From NCBI RefSeq assembly GCF_000264905.1, contig NW_006763150.1:454848-518847 (forward strand): 64,000 bases of DNA, given 5' to 3'. Under the pieces are notes generated by a model that did not search any database, was not told the DNA's origin, and was given only the letters and a program-made list of their open reading frames with translations. Both the position numbers and the translations under genes were made by a program. Positions within the stretch are counted from its first letter, which is position 1. Every line of letters starts with the position of its first letter. This DNA is from Stereum hirsutum FP-91666 SS1. Its lineage: Eukaryota > Basidiomycota > Agaricomycetes > Russulales > Stereaceae. Positions 59,393 to 64,000 of this stretch are shown in pieces.

Positions 59393-59876
59393 GGTTACTT
59401 GGCAAATGGTATGTGATGGCCTGGAGACTTTCGTGATCATGAGTATCTCATCCGGTGCGACGCATCGTTCCCAAGAACTCAAGGTTTGCGCTACGCACGT
59501 ACGTTGTAGCGCCACAAGTACACCGGCTATAGACTAGTAGTTTACTGGGAGAGAACGAGAACTTCTGAATCATTATGAAGGCTCAATGCTGATGCGTTGT
59601 TGCTTACCGTCTCTATTCACCGAACACAAGGAATCTCTTGTGGACGCCGCGCGATGAGAACGAACGGAGCCACAACAGAGGTAATTCGCCGATGACCGTG
59701 TGGAGTAGAACGCGTCGAATTTTAAATGATCGCAAGCGAGACGCGAAGCGCGTCTGTCACACTCAGGTCACTGTGACATATCGTGACGCTGCTTTCCTTT
59801 CCACGTATACAGTCACACTAATTATAGCACCTGTCACTCAACGTCCTCAACAACGCTCACGCACATCAATCCGACC
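59393..59876. other. Divergent promoter region, Rad9 / epsilon-COP
   Basis: 484 bp between two divergent start codons. No TATA box recognised. Contains CGCGAAGCGCG-like GC-rich palindromic sequence near 59,735-59,752. Confidence 0.45.
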
Positions 59877-61048
59877 ATGGAGTCCTCAGAACTTTACAAT
59901 GTCAAGCAGCAATTCTTTCTTGGTACGGTCCACTGCGGCTCGGCTTGTTCGTCTTCTGACCTAGTTGATAGGAGCGTTCAAAACACTAGCGGACTTGCCA
60001 CTGCCAGAGGCAGAGTCAGAGGATTACATCCCTATCCTGTTCTACAAAGCTCGCGCGCTCATCGCTCTAGGAGATTCAACCGCTGTTTCGTCTCTGATTC
60101 CGACAGACTCCGAAAACCTTGCATTAAAATCTGTCGCTGCGCTAGCGAAGTACACATCAGGGGCAGATGCCTCTGACGCAGCCTTGGAGGAGCTGAGAGA
60201 CCTCGCGGTCGAAATTGAGGGAGATGACGCTGACGCCACCGATCGTGAGAAGGGGTGGGTTCGTGTTGTCGCTGGGACTGCATTTGCACGTGCAAGCGAG
60301 GTGGAGGAGGCTTTGGAGACCCTTGGTGTCGCTTCAAGCACGGAGAATCTCGAAGCGTACGTCTCTGCCAGTTCATCCTGTCCTTCTCATGGGAGCCTTG
60401 TGGTATATTTATGTTCAAACTGTCCTTTATCTTCCTTCTATATTGTTTCACACACAGAGTCGCAGTCATTGTTCAGATATATTTATCCATCCACCGGCCT
60501 GATCTTGCTCGGAAGGAGTTCGAACGCGCGAAGCAGTGGGCTGAAGACGATCTCCTGTTGCAGCTTATCGAGGCTTCTATCGGTCTCGCGACTGGTAAAG
60601 ATGGCTACTCGGATTGCAATTCTTTCTACACCGAGCAGCTGGCGAACCCTTCACTTTCCTCGCCACACCTCCTCACAGCGCGTGGCGTCACACGTCTCCT
60701 ACGCGGTGAGATCCCGGAAGCGAAGTCTGATTTCGAGGAGGCCGTGTCGCAACAGGGAGGCCATGAGGATGCGGAGACATTGGCTGCAAGTGTGGTCGCT
60801 GCAGGGCTTGGTGGTGGGAAAAAGACCGATGCTGAGCAATTGTGGAGGTAAGCAAACGCTCTTTGTCTGCCCAATTCTCTCACTCCATCGGTATGCTGAC
60901 CATCTTTGAATCATGCACGCTTAGTCGATTGGCAACGACTTTCCCCACTCATCCATTGGTCGTCGACGTCAATTCGAAGGCTGACTTGTTTGACGAACTT
61001 GCAGCTAAGTTCGACATCCCACCTCTCGCTGTTCCTACCACCGCGTAG
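59877..61048 (+). CDS. sec28: Coatomer subunit epsilon
   Basis: Exons 59877-59922, 59972-60356, 60458-60847, 60925-61048; 314 aa, the usual size. It begins MESSELYNVKQQFFLGAFKTL and is built of TPR-like helical pairs: YKARALIALGD, LALKSVAALAKYTSG, VAGTAFARASEVEEALETLG, AVIVQIYLSIHRPDLARKEFERAKQW, LLQLIEASIGLATG, LLTARGVTRLLRGEIPEAKSDFEEAV, and ends LATTFPTHPLVVDVNSKADLFDELAAKF. Epsilon-COP stabilises alpha-COP within the COPI coat on Golgi-to-ER vesicles. All junctions are GT-AG with matching phase. Confidence 0.96.
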
Positions 61049-63780
61049 GGTCATGAGGATTTGTCTTGCGTCATGTTTATCACACGGACTCGTGCAATAT
61101 TCATGGATCAGAAGGACCGGTGACGTTACGGTTTTCAAGCTTTACCGTTTAGCAGGTCAATCTTCGAAGCTTCAAGCTTCAGGACTTTAAAGCTCTATGG
61201 TCATCTTATTGAGGCCTTACACGGATGCTGCGCGAAATTATGAACCCTAACGCCAACGCTTCACGCGGAGTGTCCGAAGTCATCGTGTTTGAGCTCATGA
61301 TGCTAAGGTTTCTTATCGAGGATGCAAGCGACAAAGTCATGCTTCATTAATTGTTCCCAGTGGCGCCAACGGTACCGCAATCTCGTTGCGAACAACAAGC
61401 AAGTCCTATCGTCGCAAATCAGCATCGGGCTCATATGTTGCGGCTCGCGTGCCATGGCGCCCGTAAGGCTGCCCAGCAAATATGATCATGGCAGGCGGTG
61501 GGAAAGACAAGGACAAAGATGGTATAAGCCAACTTTCTTCTCCATTTTCTCGACTCCGCGACTTATGATCGTGGGCGACGCTCCGGCTTAGCGTAGACCC
61601 AAAGGCACGAGGAGATGCAGAATGCAAACGGAAGACTATTTGACAAAAAATGACGAGCGCACGTAGTAGGCGCATGCGTGAAGCGGCAGGGGCTTGGGAA
61701 AAGGAAGAACGGGGAAGTGGTAAGAATAGATAGGCATGGCTCTCACCCGATATGGAACAGGGCGCTTGAGCAGCTCCAGTTTTACCACAGTGGCAGGTGT
61801 TGACCGTTGAGACGGACGCCTGCTTCCCCTCCGTAAACGAGAGGCTCGCAGTTCGGAACGGAAGGATATCTTGTTGTTTCCGAACGTCCTGTCGCAATGC
61901 TGAGCAACACCTGTGGGAAAGCAATTAAGCCATGGGGTCGTCTCAGGCGAAGCAGAACAGGGTTAGTGACGACGGATGGACCTCAGTTGCAGCCCCGAGG
62001 GAGAGACCTTGGAGCGAGCGGTGGACGCGGGAATCGTCGCCATTCTGCTGATTCTGCCCAGTCCAGCTCACTGGAGGATGTTTACTACTAGGACATATGG
62101 ACAAGGTTTGCAAGAATCAAGAATTCAATAGTGACGCTGTGAAGATCACTCGACAAATGCAGGACCATCAAGGCAGAGGGCTGTACGATACCCTCGCGCT
62201 CTATTCTCGGAATAGCACTTGCTGGCAAGACAGGCAGCGAAAAGCAGGACGAACAAGCTCGAGTGAGGGGCGATGTGTGCGATTACGCTTCATCGGAGCC
62301 GTCGTTGGTTCCTTGGGACAGGGATAGTTGCGATCTAGTAGTGCGACGTGACGTGGTCGCGCGAAAAGGCGGTATCTGGCAGTACAGCGGTATTGCAGTT
62401 GAAAACCGAGGCATGGGAGCGAGTCAAGTATTATAGGCGCGCGGCTAGGCTGGGCCAGATCAGAGAACAAAGGCGGAGACAGTGGGGACTGTACTAGCTC
62501 AGAAGATAGGCTTCTGTAGGTTCACGAGTCCAACCTTGAGAAAATACTGGGCATAAAAAGTATGTTGATTGCGGTAGCAGCAGAGAAGACAGCTCAGGCC
62601 AACAGAAGCGGGCGGTCCCTCGAGACGCTGAAGTTTTGGGTGCCCCAAGGAGAGATGTACCGTCAGCATCGTGCGACAGCTTGGGAAAGAATGGTGATGC
62701 ATATGGCATACCGACCTCCAAGACATCAGGGCTGTCTAAAGCAGTGGGAGTGGGAGCGTGTCGCTGTAGCAGCGGGATTCGGTGACAATTATTTCATCGT
62801 AACCAGATTTGATGGTGTTGAGTATTGTTAATAGGGGTAACAAGGAGACGAATAACTGCGGCGTCGACGACCCGTAGTTCTGAGGAAAGCAGGATTCGGT
62901 CGGTTTTGCCTGTGTGCACGATGGGTCGCACAACTAGCCGTATGGGAGCGTTCGTGAGAGTCAGTTTTAGGGGCAAGCGCCTTGCCGACAAGTTCATCAG
63001 GAGCAGAAAATGAACTGAGAACCGGTTGGTAGGGTCAGACAGGCAAAATCCTATGCATCTCCAGTGAGGTGACGCAGGAGCTAGGGCAGCTGATATCGCT
63101 CCAAGCATGAATTCAAGTGACCGACATTTGTATGCGAGTTATGCCGGATATCTTGGGAGATTCTAAGGAAGGAGACCGGTCAATTGTGGAGATTCGTGGC
63201 AAAGTGCAAAAGAGAAGACAGTTCAGTTGAAAGCCTGCAGCGGGGAAGACCGCTGACGACGTGAAGGGAAGTAGTTACGTAAGCCTGTTGCCTCCGTTGC
63301 TTGAACGGTGTTGAGTAGCACGTCGACCACCACAACACGGACGCGTACACCACAGCTACGGTTGCCCTGGTGTATCAGGTCTAATTTCAGGATTCGCTCT
63401 TCGGCTTGCGTCCTCGACCTTCGCAGGAACGTTGACAGGTTCTCGGGGTCTTAGATTACGTAATCGACGCGTGCTTTTTCGCGTGCTACTCGGGCTACAC
63501 AAATGCTCTGCTGAGTTCTAGCTCTACTGTTTTTGGGGCTACACTCCCTCAGTAAAATAGTAGAAATGCCGCAAAAATTTATGAAGGCTTGTACAATGAT
63601 GTAGATAATTTGAGGGCTTAGTGCACAATTATCCAACCTAATATAGGTTCATAAAACAGCCAAACACTGGTCTGTACTGCTGTACCACACCCAGAGCTCC
63701 TGCTGCTCATCTCTTTACAAACCAGAGTGTGTGTTAAATATTAATGGGAGCCATTCAGAACCTTTTGGTACTATACAGTA
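61049..63780. other. Gene-poor stretch
   Basis: About 2.7 kb with only short, unrelated frames (for example 61406-61924 on the minus strand, 62562-62831 on the plus strand), none with a recognisable domain. From about 63,500 the sequence becomes AT-rich. Decayed transposon sequence is possible but no signature motif was found. Confidence 0.45.
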
Positions 63781-64000
63781 TTGTTATGGGTCATAATAGG
63801 TTGTACACTCAATAGTGCAGTGTGTGACCTCGCCGAGGTGGGGAACACTAACGGCCAGCCAGAAACACACAGAGACGAAACAGGCTGAAGTTGTCTCTGT
63901 TGAAGATCAGAAACATAGTTAGATGTGGAGAGAATCTCAAAGCATAATCTAGTCAAGCCCGTGAGGGCGAGTCTTATATACTGTACCATTTGAATCGGTT
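63781..64000. mobile_element. Possible LTR fragment at the window edge (tentative)
   Basis: Starts TGTTATGGGTCATAATAGG near 63,782, contains the short inverted pair CCTCGCCGAGG and a late TATA box (CTTATATACTG) near 63,974-63,983, and has no open frame. This resembles the start of a retrotransposon LTR, but the other end, primer binding site and any pol gene lie outside the window. Confidence 0.22.

Noticed and set aside
61406..61924. 172-codon minus-strand frame
   Set aside because: No similarity to a known fold and no matching frame or intron structure around it. Probably chance.

Overview
The window is nuclear DNA of a filamentous basidiomycete, most likely an Agaricomycete. Genes on both strands are cut by many 45-100 nt GT-AG introns with CTAAC-like branch points. 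The families include a DUF6534-type seven-helix protein, a FunK1 protein kinase, an F-box-like protein, a single-TM extracellular-sandwich protein, a GH79 glycosidase and a Clr2 silencing factor. All calls come from reading the sequence and recalling family features; no database search was possible.

Layout. 0.6-2.4 kb (-): DUF6534 membrane protein in nine short exons. 2.8-3.4 kb: short terminal-inverted-repeat element that looks like a non-autonomous hAT transposon. 4.75-6.7 kb (+): nine-exon cytochrome P450. 7.6-8.9 kb (+): F-box-like protein. 9.5-10.2 kb (+): ribosomal protein L11. 10.2-12.95 kb: no convincing gene. 12.95-14.97 kb (+): large Ser/Pro-rich protein. 16.1-17.4 kb (+): secreted single-TM protein, flanked by two diverged copies of a ~350 bp repeat. 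18.0-20.8 and 21.1-22.5 kb (+): a FunK1 kinase and a second HRD/DFG kinase-like gene, the latter with a frameshift in a C8 run. 23.1-25.55 kb (-) and 26.25-31.4 kb (+): a divergent pair of an anion:cation-symporter-type MFS transporter and 5-oxoprolinase. 32.3-33.4 and 34.85-37.6 kb (+): two GH79-related genes; the second is full length, the first is an in-frame derivative lacking the whole catalytic core. 38.9-40.1 kb (+): short-chain dehydrogenase pseudogene. 40.4-42.9 kb (+): sterol O-acyltransferase. 43.5-46.4 kb (-): Clr2. 48.3-50.5 kb (-): PP2A B55 subunit, divergent from COX9 (cytochrome c oxidase VIIa, 50.85-51.16 kb, +). 52.5-55.5 kb (+): secreted carboxylesterase. 56.7-57.0 kb (+): possible small gene. 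57.3-59.4 kb (-): Rad9 checkpoint clamp subunit. 59.9-61.05 kb (+): epsilon-COP. 61.05-64 kb: gene-poor, with a possible LTR at the right edge.

Housekeeping genes (RPL11, Clr2, B55, COX9, Rad9, epsilon-COP, sterol acyltransferase) alternate with fast-evolving accessory genes. The 12.9-40 kb stretch has most of the signs of recent turnover: a segmental repeat, disrupted kinases, a domain-deleted GH79 paralogue and a dead dehydrogenase. The only obvious functional pairing is the transporter/5-oxoprolinase divergent pair, which could form a pyroglutamate or amide-nitrogen scavenging unit; that is inference.
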